A DNA stretch of 47,642 bases from Cytidiella melzeri (lineage: Eukaryota > Basidiomycota > Agaricomycetes > Polyporales > Irpicaceae), in assembly GCA_022592445.1 (NCBI GenBank), contig JABYQR010000333.1, positions 1 to 47,642 of the forward strand, in the 5' to 3' direction. The position numbers were made by a program, and so were the translations under genes. Shown here one piece after another: positions 16,821-29,101 of the stretch (position 1 is the first letter of the stretch; the number at the start of each line of letters is the position of its first letter). The notes beneath the pieces were generated by a model, which saw only the letters and a list, made by a program, of their open reading frames with translations, did no database searches and was not told the origin of the DNA.

Positions 16821-19722
16821 TCAAAGGTCGTCCTCGCGATCCCACCGGCTGATCTTCCCCAACGGCTTCCAGTAATACCTCTTGTACTTCATCGTCTCGC
16901 TCCGCTTGCCCGGCCCACGCATCATGCTCCTCACGAGGTTCGCTCTGTCCTGATCGACGTCCTTCTCGGGTACATAGAACCACTGAGCACGTTGCGCGGA
17001 CTTGGTCCGTGATATCTCGTGCAGAAGAGCCTGGGACACCGGCTGTGATGAGTTACTGGTACTCGTCAACAGACATTTCTTCTTTTTGGAACGGGAATCA
17101 GAGTCGGATGCTGAGGATTCCACCCGGCCGAACAAGCCAGAAGAGAGATGTCCCGCAGCCAGGATATACATTAGAAGCTGAAGCCATTCGCGTTTGTTAA
17201 GCGGACTGGTGTCGACCTCTAGCTTCGAGGAACCTGCAGCTCCGTCTGCTTCGAACGATGTATGTTCAGGTGTCCTCCTACCCATCGTCTTCAATGCTGG
17301 TCGCGTTCGCAGTAGGGCATCCCAGAGGGCGGTCACCGACAAACTCGTTGCTCGCGATGTCGCCAGGGTTTCAATTATCATCCCCTCCAGTTCAGGTACA
17401 GGCAGCGGAGACAGCACGTCCCACTCCACTACAGATGCACCTTTCGCAGGTTTGCTACTCTGCGACCGTGCCCGATTTCTTTCCGACAGCTCTCTCTCCC
17501 GAGGGATGATCATGGGGGATGGTGAGCGTGAACCAACTAAAGACAGGGGCGGAGAGGTTACGCGTCGGTTGACGCAGTTCTTACGTGGCGGCTTCTGCGT
17601 GGCAACGGTCTGTTGCTCTAAATCTTGATCAGGAGTGGTAGAAGGGGTGGGTAGATGCGGAGTGTGAACATCATCGACCTCGTCTTCGCTGTGACTGGAC
17701 AATGGGGTAGGTTTCCTGCGCGAGGTAGATGCTCGACCCCTCCCTCTACCTCGACCCCTCCCTCGTCTTCGACCAACGCCGGTCCCGCGTACATGAGGCT
17801 TGCTAGCAGATTCCTTCAAGGAAATGTCGCTGTCCCCATCGTCCTCCGCGTCCGAAATAGCTTCATCAGGCGGCTCAGAGTCAACCCTCTTCTTCTTCCT
17901 TGAGACGGTGGTCGCTGAGGAATTGATGGTCTTCCTTTTCTTAACATCAACCCGTTTGTGCTCGCTAAGCTCGCTGTCGCAAGAAGCACCGCGAGAAGAT
18001 GCACGGGGTGAGACAGCAGTGCGGCAGTGGGGAGCGGACAGCGGTGACGGGGGCTCAGAGAGGGGGGAGGACGGCACATGGTATAAAGCTGCAGCCATAT
18101 CTACGTCCGACTCTTCATCCTCTGCTTTCATATCGATGTGCACGCTGATCGTGGTGATGGCAGTGGCAGGAACGGGCAACAAACTGCATGAAATGCCGGC
18201 TGATGTAGAAGTGGGTGTATGCGTATCTGGCAGCCGGCCTTCCAGTGCAGGCGACATGCGCATATTATCAGGCTGTTCAATGATAGTGAGTAGTCTAATA
18301 TGCGGCACGATGTGGTGGAAATACCTCGTCAATCTGCGTGGGGTGCTCTTTGTCAGCCTCTGCGAATGAGCCGCCTGAAAATCCAGGGGTCGACGGAGTA
18401 GGTAACTGCTGCTGCGATAGATCGAAGGGTTCAGAGTGCCCTACGACAGCATGCTCGACCGAAACGCTTCTCCTCCCTTCAACCGCTGCAGCTGTCGGAT
18501 TGGGCGACAACGAGCTCACTCGGACAAAGATTTCTGGCTCGCCGCGGCTCTCTAAACCCTTCGCAATGTCGGCCGTTACGACCGGTGCACAATCGACAGG
18601 AGACGGAGGCAAAACACGCGGCGGGGATGACGACATCCGGCTACATTTGGCTGGCGAGCTCAACGGGCTTGAGAATGGTGAGCTCGGCGGCAGGCTGCCA
18701 TCTCTCCCAATCCTGCCCAAGCTCTCGTCTTCAACGTCCCTCGCTGAATATTGCGCGATCCTAGGTCCTTCCCTAAGCGGACTAAGAACTCGATCACGTT
18801 GTTCGCAGTGCCCTGATTCTGACACAACACTGAAAGGAGGAACCGACAGACGTTCCGGCGAGACGGATGGCTGCGGAGAACTCAGAAGATCCATCAACGT
18901 AGGTCGTTCTTTGTGTTTCCTTTCCCGCATTGGAGTGACGTTCCTTTTGACCAGATTGGCAGCGATAGAACCAACAGGGATACTAGGCTCCCTCTTTGAG
19001 GGTTGCGAACTGTGCTGGTGATGCTGAGGGAGTGGTTGAGCTAACTCCAGCTCCGGACTCGACAAGGGAGGTGTAGGAAGCATCTCCTGTGCCCTTCGTT
19101 TGCCTTCGTTTGCCGTCAGCCTCTCAGGTACCTTGTCCAGCCCCCTGTTTCTCTCTCTTCCCACTCTCTCACAACCCAACACTTCCTTGCGTGACATTCC
19201 TTCTGTCCACAACGCATTCAACTCCGGCAGGCAATTGTGACTAACTGGTGGTATAACAGGCATTTCAGGGACAAAAGGGGTGTCTCTTTCAGCGCTCGTC
19301 GAGAACGAGATACGCCTTCTTATGGGCGAAAATGCAAAGGTTTCCTCGCTATCTTCCTCGTCTCCAGAGGCTGCCTCTTGTGATTGATAGTTGAGAAGAT
19401 CCACGCCGCGACCAGGGATCAATTCAGTGGAGGTGACCGAGGACACCGTACGAGGAGGTAATGACGCAGGGTAGGGTGAGTACCGAGAAATGGATTCGTA
19501 AAATGGCTGTGGAAGTGCCGATGTATGTGTTGGGTGAGATTGGCAGTCCGTTTGAGGATCGAAGGCAAATGGAGATGGTCGACGTAAATAAGAGAATGGT
19601 GACGATTGCGTTCGGCGATGTTCCTTGGGATGTACTGATTTTGAGGGCATTGAAGGGGGAGCAGCAGAACGGCGGGATCTTGAGTGGGAATGAGGACCAA
19701 AATGGGAATTTGGCATATGCAA
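16821..19722 (-). CDS. large nuclear-type Ser/Pro-rich protein, unknown function
   Basis: Two exons, 19722-18325 and 18272-16821, with a 52-nt intron (donor GTATTT, acceptor TTGAACAG) that joins IDE to PDNMRM in frame, for about 949 residues. Most of it is low-complexity with many SP/TP sites. Basic stretches that could be nuclear signals are VKKRKT and SRKKKR (about 575-596). At about 633-646 a GRRR-(GR)n tract resembles AT-hook/RGG sequence. A structured region near the C-terminus has WDVLSPLPVPELEGMIIETL and LNKREWLQLLMYILAAGHLS. The last residues (AQWFYVPEKDVDQDRANLVR, KRYYWKPL) look conserved. This suggests a chromatin or transcription role, but no named family is recognised. An upstream start cannot be excluded. 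Confidence 0.7.
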
Positions 19723-20114
19723 GACATGTAGTTCTGAGACTACTAGGTGCCAGCGACGTTAGCATAGTCGACATCACGGAAATAACAAAACGACAATGTA
19801 AGCCAGCATCAAACTTGATAAGCAGTCCAATGCCTGGGGTAGTTCCTTACTTTGAAGCAGACATAAGCGCGATTAGCGTTCCGGTCGGCTTCTTCGTCAT
19901 CTGTGTCTATGTAGCATCTGACAGTTCATCATAAAGCTGCCAACTCCGATTACCACATCCAACCTGCTGTATCGCACTTCCGTCTTTCAGGGCGCGCGCC
20001 CTTGTGTAAGAAGTGCGCTACAGAGTCTTTGTAACTTTCAAGGAGCTATGCAAGACGTGGGCTCCTCGACGAACGTCACGAAAAAGTGTTTGAGAAAAGC
20101 AAATGGTACCGGCT

Positions 20115-21182
20115 TCACAGGACGCAAGATGCACGCGGCAAATCCGGCACTGCAGAAAGCCGTGGGCAGACGAGCCGGAGAATGTGGAAATGGACATAAG
20201 AAACATCAGGTGGCGACGAGGGGGTATCCCCGGAGTAACTTGCTGTGGTTGGGTGTAAAGGACACAGCGATGCAAGGATTGCCCGCGATACCGCAGCCAG
20301 ACGAAAGAGCGCAGGCCTGAACTGTGGAATCAAGTGAAGCTCACCTGTCACGCGATCATCCCTCACATCGCCAACACCCCCATGCTCGTAGTCGACATCC
20401 GAAGTCGAAGGCGGAGGAAGTTCATCGTCAGGATCAATTGAATACCATCTCGCTCTCTGGTGATCCACCTGTCTCTCGGGTGAGGAGGAAGGTGGAGGGG
20501 AAGCCAAAGTTGGATGACTATAATATAGTCGCTTGGCGTATGACGGAGGGGATGAAGGTGGTATCAAATATGCGCTTGAGCTGTACTCAGAATAGCTTTG
20601 GCGGCGAAGGTCATGGGACACATGTCTTGGGCTTGAGCTCTGGTCGATTGTGTCACGGTATCGCTCGTAGGAATGAACTCGCTGTGGTGGGTGTGTGCTC
20701 CGATCGTTAGCTCGCTTAGACTGGAGCGCGTTCAGATTAGACGTCGACGTCCTGCCAGCATCCGCCATTATAGCATGACCATAGTCAACGTCTGCGCGGC
20801 GTCCCTTCGATTCGATAGACTGACGATGAGAAAAAGTAAGGTGTTCATAGCTGGATGAAGTGGTGGACGAGGTTGAAGATGGCAAGCTTGTTGCGAAAGC
20901 GCGACGAGAAGAATTTGAGCCAGAATAGGAGAGCATTCGTGATGCGCTCAAGGATCTGTGAGCTCCTGTAGTGTCGCCATCAGTTGTCTTGACTGGACTC
21001 GAGGAGTAGTACGCCATGAGAGGACCTTTCGGCGTGGCCTTGGATGTCGCGTTCGCTAGAGTCAACGGTGTCGAGAGCAAGAGGCGAGCGGGACTGGTCA
21101 CATTGGTCACATGCATAATCACGTCCACGTGCTGCGACGTTGAGTTGTTTGTCTTTGCTTTGTGCTGTTTGCTGCGGTACAA
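20115..21182 (-). CDS. Ser/Tyr-rich hypothetical protein; 3' end uncertain
   Basis: The open frame is 355 codons. The more natural start may be the ATG of MAYYSSSPVK near 21017. The first 280 residues are Ser-rich and disordered, with repeated SSSP and YSS runs. A donor GTGAGC occurs at 20344 with a possible acceptor CAACCACAG at 20243. Past that point another frame reads FLQCRICRVHLAS, a C-x2-C pattern that resembles the start of a Yippee or Mis18-type zinc domain. The exon joins tried do not put that frame in phase, so the C-terminus is unresolved. Confidence 0.5.
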   Translation of the reverse strand: MYRSKQHKAKTNNSTSQHVDVIMHVTNVTSPARLLLSTPLTLANATSKATPKGPLMAYYSSSPVKTTDGDTTGAHRSLSASRMLSYSGSNSSRRAFATSLPSSTSSTTSSSYEHLTFSHRQSIESKGRRADVDYGHAIMADAGRTSTSNLNALQSKRANDRSTHPPQRVHSYERYRDTIDQSSSPRHVSHDLRRQSYSEYSSSAYLIPPSSPPSYAKRLYYSHPTLASPPPSSSPERQVDHQRARWYSIDPDDELPPPSTSDVDYEHGGVGDVRDDRVTGELHLIPQFRPALFRLAAVSRAILASLCPLHPTTASYSGDTPSSPPDVSYVHFHILRLVCPRLSAVPDLPRASCVL

Positions 21183-21551
21183 CTCACCATGCTATATTCG
21201 TCGACGCCACAAAGATGCCGCCGCCAGTTCCGAGTCCCAGTACACAGGCAGTTTCAAGCGAATTTCGCACACTGGCAGGGCTACTCGTGTGTTTCTGAGA
21301 CTAAATTCGGGACTCGGATATTATTCAGAATTGCCAGGATATGCTCACCAACATCCACCAAGACCCACATCACCTAATGCTCGACGTATTAGCCACACAG
21401 AGGCATGTCAGCATCAACCACAGCCCGATTCTCAGCACAAATTTGCTTGAGCAAGACCTTCTCGATTCTTGAGTTTGATACATACATTCTAGCAAATTTC
21501 CAACACTACCCTACCCACATCCCTGGTCGAACACACATCTTCTCCAACGGC

Positions 21552-24500
21552 TTACCGACCAGTAACGACGACAGCAGCACCGGCGTCGTCAGAAATTTCG
21601 TCCTCCCACGGACTGAACTTTGCCTTCTTCATGCGAGGAAGCGAATGCAGCCACGAGAAGCTAGGTGTCAGCATCGACCTCGTCGTCGTGTCTACTAATT
21701 CTGGCTGGGACGGCCGTTGTGCCGCAATCGCGTGCAAATTGTTCGGAGAGGACGGCAGATTGCCAATCACGACATCGCTCAGAGTAGGGAGCCGCTCGAG
21801 ACTCGTGTTCGCAGAGCCCATCGCACGTGTGAGAGCCTCGCGTTCTTCTGGGGAAGGAGCAAACGCGCGCATCGAGAGAGCGGAGAACATCGAGTTTGTG
21901 TCGGTCGTCGGAGGCGCGAGCAAGCCTGGAATGCTCAGCGACGACGCCCCAGAGGAGGTATGCGATAGGGCACTGTCGAGTGAGGAAGGCTTAGGCGTGG
22001 CACCGAACATGGGGAATTTTCTGACTTGGAACACCTTTGCCTCCGGGTTCAGGCCTTTCTTGTCTTTCTCTTTCTGCTCCTTCGAGGACGAGAACCAACG
22101 ACGAGGGCTGACTACCTTCTCGCTTACGCCCGGCTCGTGAGTGTGAGAGCGGATAAGCGGCCGTCCGTCCGTCCGCGCTGCCAAAGTGTCGCCTAGGTGG
22201 ACACGCTCAGACTCCCACCCGTCGCTGATGATACGATGGCGGAGAGGAGGCGGCGGCCGGAGTTCAAACGGATCCTCCCTTTCAACGGCGTCAAAGGAAG
22301 GGCAGTTCATCGATGTTGGCGACGAATTGAATACGGCGATGTTCTCGACTGGTTGCGCAGGGAAAGGATGCAATTTCCGCCAATCACGGTCCAAAACTGC
22401 GTCGTCCTCAGACTGAAACGAGCGAGACAAGTCCTCCGCAGCCCCACCACGTTCCAAGGTTTGGATAAGACTCGTTGGAATCAACGACGTGCTGCGGGGA
22501 GAGATGACCATCTCTCCTTGTGCATCCGGCAAGACCTCAAGTTCTTGCTCGCTGAACGGCGAGAATTTTGTGATTTGGGTATGACCAGATGATAGCGTCG
22601 TCGGGACCTCTTCTTGCATTGCAGGGTGCGGTACGGCCTGGTTCAGCAAAGGTGGAACTGTATGATCGCGATAATTCGAAATGCTGCCAAGGGACAAATG
22701 CTTCGGTCGGGGAGAAGCGGTAAACGATGTAGACGCGTCAGGTATCGAAGAACGACGGTCCTGCGGGTGAGTAACAGTTAGAGGGAGCTCTGGTAGAACT
22801 TGGATTTGCGCCGAGCAATCTGAGGGTATGTCGAAATGCGGGTCAACATGTTTTTTGTCAGCGTTAGAAGGATCACTGGGCAACCATAGAGAGCCCTGGA
22901 CAGGCTCGCCGACGATATGCAGGGGGAAAAAAGCCCTGTCCTGCTTCTTCATATCTGCCTGCTCCTTGGCGTACTTCAGCTTTCGCTCCTCTGCCGCGAT
23001 TTTCTCCTCCAGCTCCTTCGCGCGCGAATTCAGTGCAGCAATCACCTCCTCCGCAACTTTGATCTCTTTCCTCTTCCTCGCCAGCTGCTCGGCCATTTCC
23101 TTGTCCATCTCACGCCCATTCTCCTTGCACCGCACAATCATCTCTTCGTCCTCGCTCATACGCTGCTTCAGTGCTCCAATTTCTTTATCCAGCCGCTCCA
23201 CCCTCTCACTTGCGTTATCTCTTGCACTCTCCGCTGCCCGAAGTCGTTTCTCCGCTTCTCGCTTCCCAGCCTCTGCCGATCGCTTCGAATCTTCCAACGC
23301 CTTCGTACGTCCCTTCAGCTCCGAACGAGCGGCATCTTCAATCCGTTTGCGCTCCCGGTGGACATCGAGATCACTCTGTATGAGGGTGTGAGACTCTGCA
23401 GCCGAGGCACGGAAGTCTTTCAGCTGGGTCCTCAGATCGTGCACGGCGGCCTTCGAGTTGGTTATTTGTCGTAGAATATCGCTGATCACCGGAGACTGAT
23501 CAAAAATAGTCGAGGGTGATGGTAGTAGCGCTGGAGGGTTCACCCGTGCAGGTTCTGGGGTGGCCACTATCGCTGGGTGCTGATGTTTTTCTTGTGGAAT
23601 GCGAGCAACATGAAGGGGTAGGGATGCTGACTTTGGCAAAGGAGGAGGCGTAGTACTCCGTGGGGTGCTACTTGGCGTCCGCTGCAGGGACCGCTCTGAT
23701 AAGCGTGGTTTGGGTGGAGAGTCTCGACAAGCGGCGGGTAGGTGCGCGACTAGAAGAAGAAATCCTGACACATCAGAGCTGTATCACACGAGATGGGTGC
23801 AATGGTGAAACGTACCATCATAGCACTCCAGCGCATCGAGAGGCTTCATGTCGAGCAGACCAGAATTGCACCTTTCTGTATCTTTCGTATTCGCAACGTT
23901 GTCAACCCACCACGCCTTGATGGGTCCGCCGCGCCACCATCTCCCAAACGCGCCGATGAACCACGATTCCGACACCATGAAACCGTCCGTCTGACCATTA
24001 GCGCCGGATCGCAAGTTCGCCCCAGTTGGTAGGACCGCAGCGATGGTCATGATGCCAAAACTGTAGAAGACGTGTTTTGGCGTGCGCAAGGAAACGGCAG
24101 CACGGTTAACAAAATGAAAAGGCGTAGATGAGAAGTTGTCAACATTCTCTACGGGTGCCCTTGATAGCCTACGAGTGAGTGTAAAATGAACACCAGAGTC
24201 GTCCGAATCGCATTGATCCTCTTGATTGCTGGCTTCGAGGCGACTGAGATGTTGTCGAAAGGACTGTTCCGTGAGGTACGTGCGAAAAGAGGTCTCCGAT
24301 GGATTTGTTAGATAGGCTGAGTTGAGACATTTTCGCCGTATGAGAGTGCGATACGTTGCAATTTTGTAATGCAATAAGATAAGTGTAGTCGGAAGCGTAA
24401 GGCAAAATAGACGATGAGACGAGTAGAGAATGAGTGTGGCAAGCGACGTACCCAAGACCAAAAAGACAATTACGAAAATCATGGCAAAGAAGGCAGACTG

Positions 24501-24587
24501 AAGGTCGACCTTGCGCACTACCCTCTCCGCTGAGAACAGAATGGGTTGTCCACCGTACAACATGATGCTGAGCCCGCCGAAAGCCAT
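21552..24587 (-). CDS. predicted membrane-anchored coiled-coil protein
   Basis: Exon 23749-21552 is joined to upstream coding sequence ending at 23816 by a 66-nt intron (GTACGT ... CTTCTTCTAG) in phase. The upstream part holds hydrophobic segments (FFAMIFVIVFLVLGTSLATL; HVFYSFGIMTIAAVLP) and then WWRGGPIKAWWVDNVANTKD. The second exon starts with a Pro/Ser linker, then a long charged coiled coil (about 23480-22930, e.g. RKRIEDAARSELKGRTKALE), and ends with Ser/Pro-rich sequence and KFSPWEDEISDD. The open frame continues upstream to 24959, but that part looks non-coding; the ATG at 24587 (MAFGGLSIML) is the preferred start. More introns may exist in the 5' part. The family is not named. A membrane tether with a cytosolic coiled coil is inferred. 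Confidence 0.55.
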
Positions 24588-24959
24588 ACCCAGAGGAAGA
24601 AAAGGGATTCTCCCCTTTAAGCCGAATTGCGAGGCGATGCCTCTCGTCGAGGTGATACGAGTGCCGTTTGTTGCTTTGTTGGCCGACAGTGTGACGAGGG
24701 ATCGCAACACTGCGACCCCAGACCAGATGTAGACCGGATAATGTTGAGGAAAAGAGGAATAAAAATGGGGGTGGAAGGGTAGGAAAGACGGTTGTGTGCA
24801 GAAATGGAATGGCAGAAAGAAAAGGAGAATAAGCCGTACACCCGGAAATAGCCGGGATCGCTCTCGGTGCCGGCGGCTCTCTCCTCCGGCCCTGCCGTGA
24901 CATCGGCCGCCACCTCTCACTCTCTTGTCCTCGACGACCTCAACCTCGACGAATCCCAC

Positions 24960-26383
24960 CTCATGTGAGTTCTCCTCGTCGTCGACCGCGTCGTTCTCGA
25001 CATATGCAAGCTCGCTCTTTGTGCCGGCTCAGCTCCGTCTATCTATCGATCACTCGCTTCGCCTGATATCAACCTGTTCATCTCTGCCTCGAGGTATCCT
25101 CCTGGAGGTTTTGATGCTCATTTGTTCGTGTAGGGCTGTCTTGCACTTAGCGTGCGCCACCTGAGTAAGTACGGCAATTCTTGTTTCTCATACAGAAGCC
25201 ACCAAAGACTACTTAGCTTTAGCTCTCAATAAGCCTCCGAGGACGTCTCGCGCGTCGTGCTTCGCCTGGAGTTGTAACGCACCCACGCACTCATCAACGA
25301 CTGTGTACCGTTACCATGTACACCGCTCACAGGCTGTGTGTGATCGCAAGTACCTCTTGGCCTCTTAACAGTTGCGCGCTCTGCAGTACTTTGTGTGACT
25401 AATTTTCGCAGGCACGAGCGATAACCGGCGGCACGCCAAGCTTTGCAGCAGACTAGAATCCTCCGCTCTGTGCGAATGCCAGTTCGCTGTGCTTCTTCGG
25501 TGCGTCTAACATGAATAGATCCCCAGTGTCTTTCTCATGATCTCTATCACAACCCGGATGCCGGTATCTTGTTGTCGATGACGCTGCGACATCTGATCCT
25601 CGCTAGATTACAACATCCGGAGATGGACTAGCTGTCGTTGCGTTGTCGATGGGCTGATACTTATCTGTATTGGTATGTTTTGCTATGTGCGCTGAGGCTC
25701 GTGAGCTCATATTATCTAGTCACTCCAGGGTGCTTCACAGGCAATCTAAATGAGATCGCTAAGTGCGTTTCATCGATGTTTGGAGACTCAATTCCGACGC
25801 GAAAACTCACCGATGAGCTTGCTCTTCACGTTTGATCATCACTTCTGCTAGAGACGCAGTGGACTGTAGCAATTTCATCGTCACAAGCGCTATATCCGCG
25901 AGCTGTTCAATACAGCAGGTTTACGCGGCGCATTTCGGGTTCAGAATGTAATCTCAGTGCTACTTGCCCAAACACGGCGATGCGAGTGTGGGTCAGCGGC
26001 AAGAACGCCCTCGCTAAGGGAGGAGATGGTGTTTAAGCAGGCGGGGGCTCACCAGCACCAGTGATGGTCTTGTCAGCTGCTGCTGAGATGAAGCCAGTGT
26101 CGAAAGCAAACCTGCCAACCACAAACCCTTTGTGACTCAGTGGGTTACTTGCGTATACAACACCGACTTGCGGTATCTACCGAACCCCGGTTTGGATGAT
26201 CGCATGCGCCCTAAACCATTGAGAGTCTGTGCAGCTGAACCGATGCAGTTCTGTCTTGACAAGGAGAAAAGACTGTAGCATTACCATCAATACAACCAAG
26301 TATGTGACAATCGCTTCGCCAGGTAGTATCCGCTGTGTATTCAAGTCCTTCTATACGTATCGTGGCAAATTGTTCCTTCCTAC
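24960..26383. other. intergenic, no supported gene
   Basis: About 1.4 kb without a convincing coding region. A short plus-strand frame (24925-25164) overlaps the start of the upstream gene region and has no domain. Promoter sequence for the minus-strand gene to the left is likely near 24600-25200. Nothing else is identified. Confidence 0.5.
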
Positions 26384-27696
26384 TCAGTCCTCTCTGGTAT
26401 ACCGCACACGACAGAGCACCTCGTTCTTCTTCAACACCGCCAACTGTTGAAGAACATCGTGTTGGACCTCGTCGGAGCGAGCACCCTCAGAATTGCCAGA
26501 CTTAATGCACAGCTCGACCGACTCAAGTGAAGCGAACTTTGCGCTCGTCAATATCGTCGCCAAGTTTTCCACTTTATTTGGGCGGGTGCGCAACAACACT
26601 CTCGTGAGAACTGTGGAACTGACAGTGGCGAGCACTGATTCCAGGTAGGTTGGCGGAGTTCGTCCTTGCATCCTGTCAGCCAGCTCGAGGTACCCAAGAG
26701 CGGTATTATGCGAGAGGTCAGGAAACCTGGGTGTATCTTGTCCAGGCACAGGGCGACGACGACGGAGATCTGATGGAAAAAGTGGATCAGCGCATGTCAC
26801 CACCCATGGGAGGCGAACGAACACAGACGTACTGTGCTTATCGTTTATGGCGATGAGAGTGGCTTTTACCAGCTTGGGACCGAAGAGACGGAGGGCCGTG
26901 CAGGTAGCTTCGATGTCCGTGACTTGAAACGAGAACGGTGAAACGAGCTCGACGGATCGCAGATCGCCGCCTGACGAGTGCATGAGCCAGACTGCCAGAG
27001 ATAGTACGTCGTGCGTAGATTCTTCGCCAGAGGCGCCCCATCCAAAGGAGATATGTACGTCTCGCAAGGAGGAAGGAGCGTGGAGAATATTGTGGTCGTG
27101 TGAATGAAAAGCCATAGCACGACCTTCCTGCAGAGGCGTCGGGCCCCAAGAGCAGTGCTCGATACAAAGGTCCCGAACAGATGGAAACAAGCCGATAAAC
27201 CTCGCAAGATCCTCGAAGGTCTTGAATTTCAAGTCATAGAGCTGTATCCTCGTGATGAGTTGGCCGCATCGTCTCGCGAAGCCACAAACTCCGTTCAGCC
27301 AGTCGCAATACCCACGGGAAGGATCCAACACGTGCACAATCAACGTCCGAGGAAATTGCCATACATCCATAGCGGCCCAAGACCCATTTGTACGGGGAGG
27401 ACGAGTGTAAACGCCGAGTCTGGACTTGTAATTTCTTGGTGAGAGTATGACCATGCGATGCAAAGCGCGTTGTGCGGCGCGCCTCCACTTGCGTCCAACG
27501 AGAGCGCACATTCTCAGCTGAGTGTTGAGGTCTCTATAGTAATATCTCCACTCTAGACACTCGAGCTGCTCGATGATCAAGTCGATGATGTCTGTTGAAC
27601 ATCTGTCGACCGCCCTCTGTGGCAGGAACGGTATTGGCGTGCGGATACAGCATACTAGTGGCTTGCGATGCTTACCTGTACAGAAACGTTGTCCAT
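26384..27696 (-). CDS. F-box-like protein
   Basis: Two exons: 27696-27676 (MDNVSVQ) and 27616-26384, with a 59-nt intron (GTAAGC ... CTGCCACAG), for 417 residues. The join is in phase and supplies an ATG, which the long exon lacks. Residues about 8-60 (DIIDLIIEQLE, QLRMCALVGRKWRRAAQRAL) match the basidiomycete F-box-like pattern: two helices that bind Skp1 in SCF ubiquitin ligases. The rest is a loosely repeated LRR-like region (LYDLKFKTFEDLARFIGLFP; LGYLELADRM). This is a typical member of the large, fast-evolving F-box family of mushroom genomes. The substrate is unknown. The stop is at 26384-26386. Confidence 0.8.
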
Positions 27697-28878
27697 AGTG
27701 ATTTTCGTGCGACTTGTAAGGCTTGCAGCGGTGAATACAGTGAGAGTGATGTCAGCAACGGAAGGACATCTGACGCACCTTTTATACTGCACAACGTCTT
27801 GCAGCTGGAGTGGCCAGTTATCCAATTACCTCAAAAATAGGGTGGCCGAAAGACATTTCGCAGCACAAATGGACAGTGCCAGTGGCCACGATGCTAAACC
27901 TTCCCACTGAGCACGAGCAGGTCAAACCATAGCGTCCAAGTACAACCCGTAGACGAAGACAAAGATTGACCAACCTTGACCATAGACGTCAGGCCTGCTT
28001 TGCCTCGTATGCGAGAAGTCGACAGCTGTACGTCCAAGGTGGCTGTGAGGATTAAGTGGCCACCGCACGATGACTCGGAGCGCTTCCTAGTTCGTTCGGT
28101 TACCTTGGTTCCAGTTGGGAGGAGAAAAAGGAGGAGGATATGTGAGTGACCAGTACAACGCTGCTTAAATACTGATCTAGTTTGGTATGCTTATTGTCAG
28201 AGAAGTATGTGGGGGAGGCGGAATTCGGGCGAGGCCAAAGGCCTCGCGTTTCGCCCAATCTTCCGCGGGTGAGAAGCAACGAAAACGCGTTGTCTCGACG
28301 ATGAGAGTCGACTTGCGTTTTATGCTCAAGGAAGATTGACGATGGGCTGCCTGAGTCAACAACGGCTCGAGTCTGCGGTCGCAGGAGGCACTGTAATCTC
28401 CGTAGCTAACCACTAGGGAGAACACAGTCGTTCTCCCTCAGTGAGACACTGTCGTGGATTGCGGGCGCGACGTCAACTCCAGGCGAGTCTGCAACTGGAA
28501 ACGACGATTTCGAGCGCACTTCGAGCCACGAGGATTTGTGCCTTGCAAGGACCAATGCAGGATCCAAATTCCGGCCTGAGCGTGAGGTAGGCGACGAGCC
28601 GTTGCGGAAACGACTCACCACCACCAGGACGCTGGGTGGGCTGGGCTGAGATTTGGACGGAGCGGGTGCTACGAGCGAAGGCGGCGGGAGGAGGCGAGTT
28701 GCGAGACGCGCAATCCCGTATGATGACAAGCACGTGCTCTACTAAGAACTTCATCTACCCGGTCTGTTCGCGTTGCGACTAGTAACTGCTTCATACTAAG
28801 ATACACGACAAGTACAATTAATCGAAGGTAGCCAAGCTCCCACCATTAGTCATTCCGCATATCAAAACCCGTGCATCC
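27697..28878. other. intergenic; only weak open frames
   Basis: Upstream region of the F-box gene and left flank of the copia insertion. Minus-strand frames at 28406-28754 (Pro/Ser-rich, no domain) are not supported by any motif. The last 5 bp (CATCC, 28874-28878) are the copia target duplication. Confidence 0.45.
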
Positions 28879-29101
28879 TGTTAATCAGACGAGTCTGGCA
28901 CAGGGTAAGCAACAGATAAGATTGAGTACATCGGCGACACGTACCTGGCACAGGGTAAGCAACAGATAAGTTGCCCCTGTGCCAGTTCTGACAATTTATA
29001 TACGTCGGGTATTCCGTGTATAGTATCCCTCCGATCGTGTACGCGCCGACTCCCCGACTCTCCTTCCTATTCCGTCTGTCGAGGCGGGTCACTCTCTGAC
29101 A
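28879..29101 (-). repeat. 3' LTR of the outer copia
   Basis: In coding sense it starts TGTCAGAGAG and ends GATTAACA. It contains TATATAAATT and then a strong hairpin (CTGGCACAGGG ... CCCTGTGCCAG), with the block TTATCTGTTGCTTACCC repeated twice. The pol stop codon lies inside it. Confidence 0.95.

Noticed and set aside
17800..18369. Plus-strand ORF of 189 codons
   Set aside because: Antisense to the coding exons of the minus-strand gene 16821-19722 and spans its intron; composition is a mirror of the Ser/Pro-rich gene.
20018..20275. Yippee/Mis18 zinc-domain gene
   Set aside because: Only one C-x2-C pair is visible and the exon joins do not bring it into frame, so it is mentioned only as a possibility under 20115-21182.
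22828..23474. Plus-strand Ser/Leu-rich ORFs
   Set aside because: Antisense shadows of the charged coiled-coil region on the minus strand.
24925..25164. Plus-strand Ser-rich gene
   Set aside because: Low-complexity frame with no domain next to the start of a minus-strand gene; better explained as promoter or UTR.
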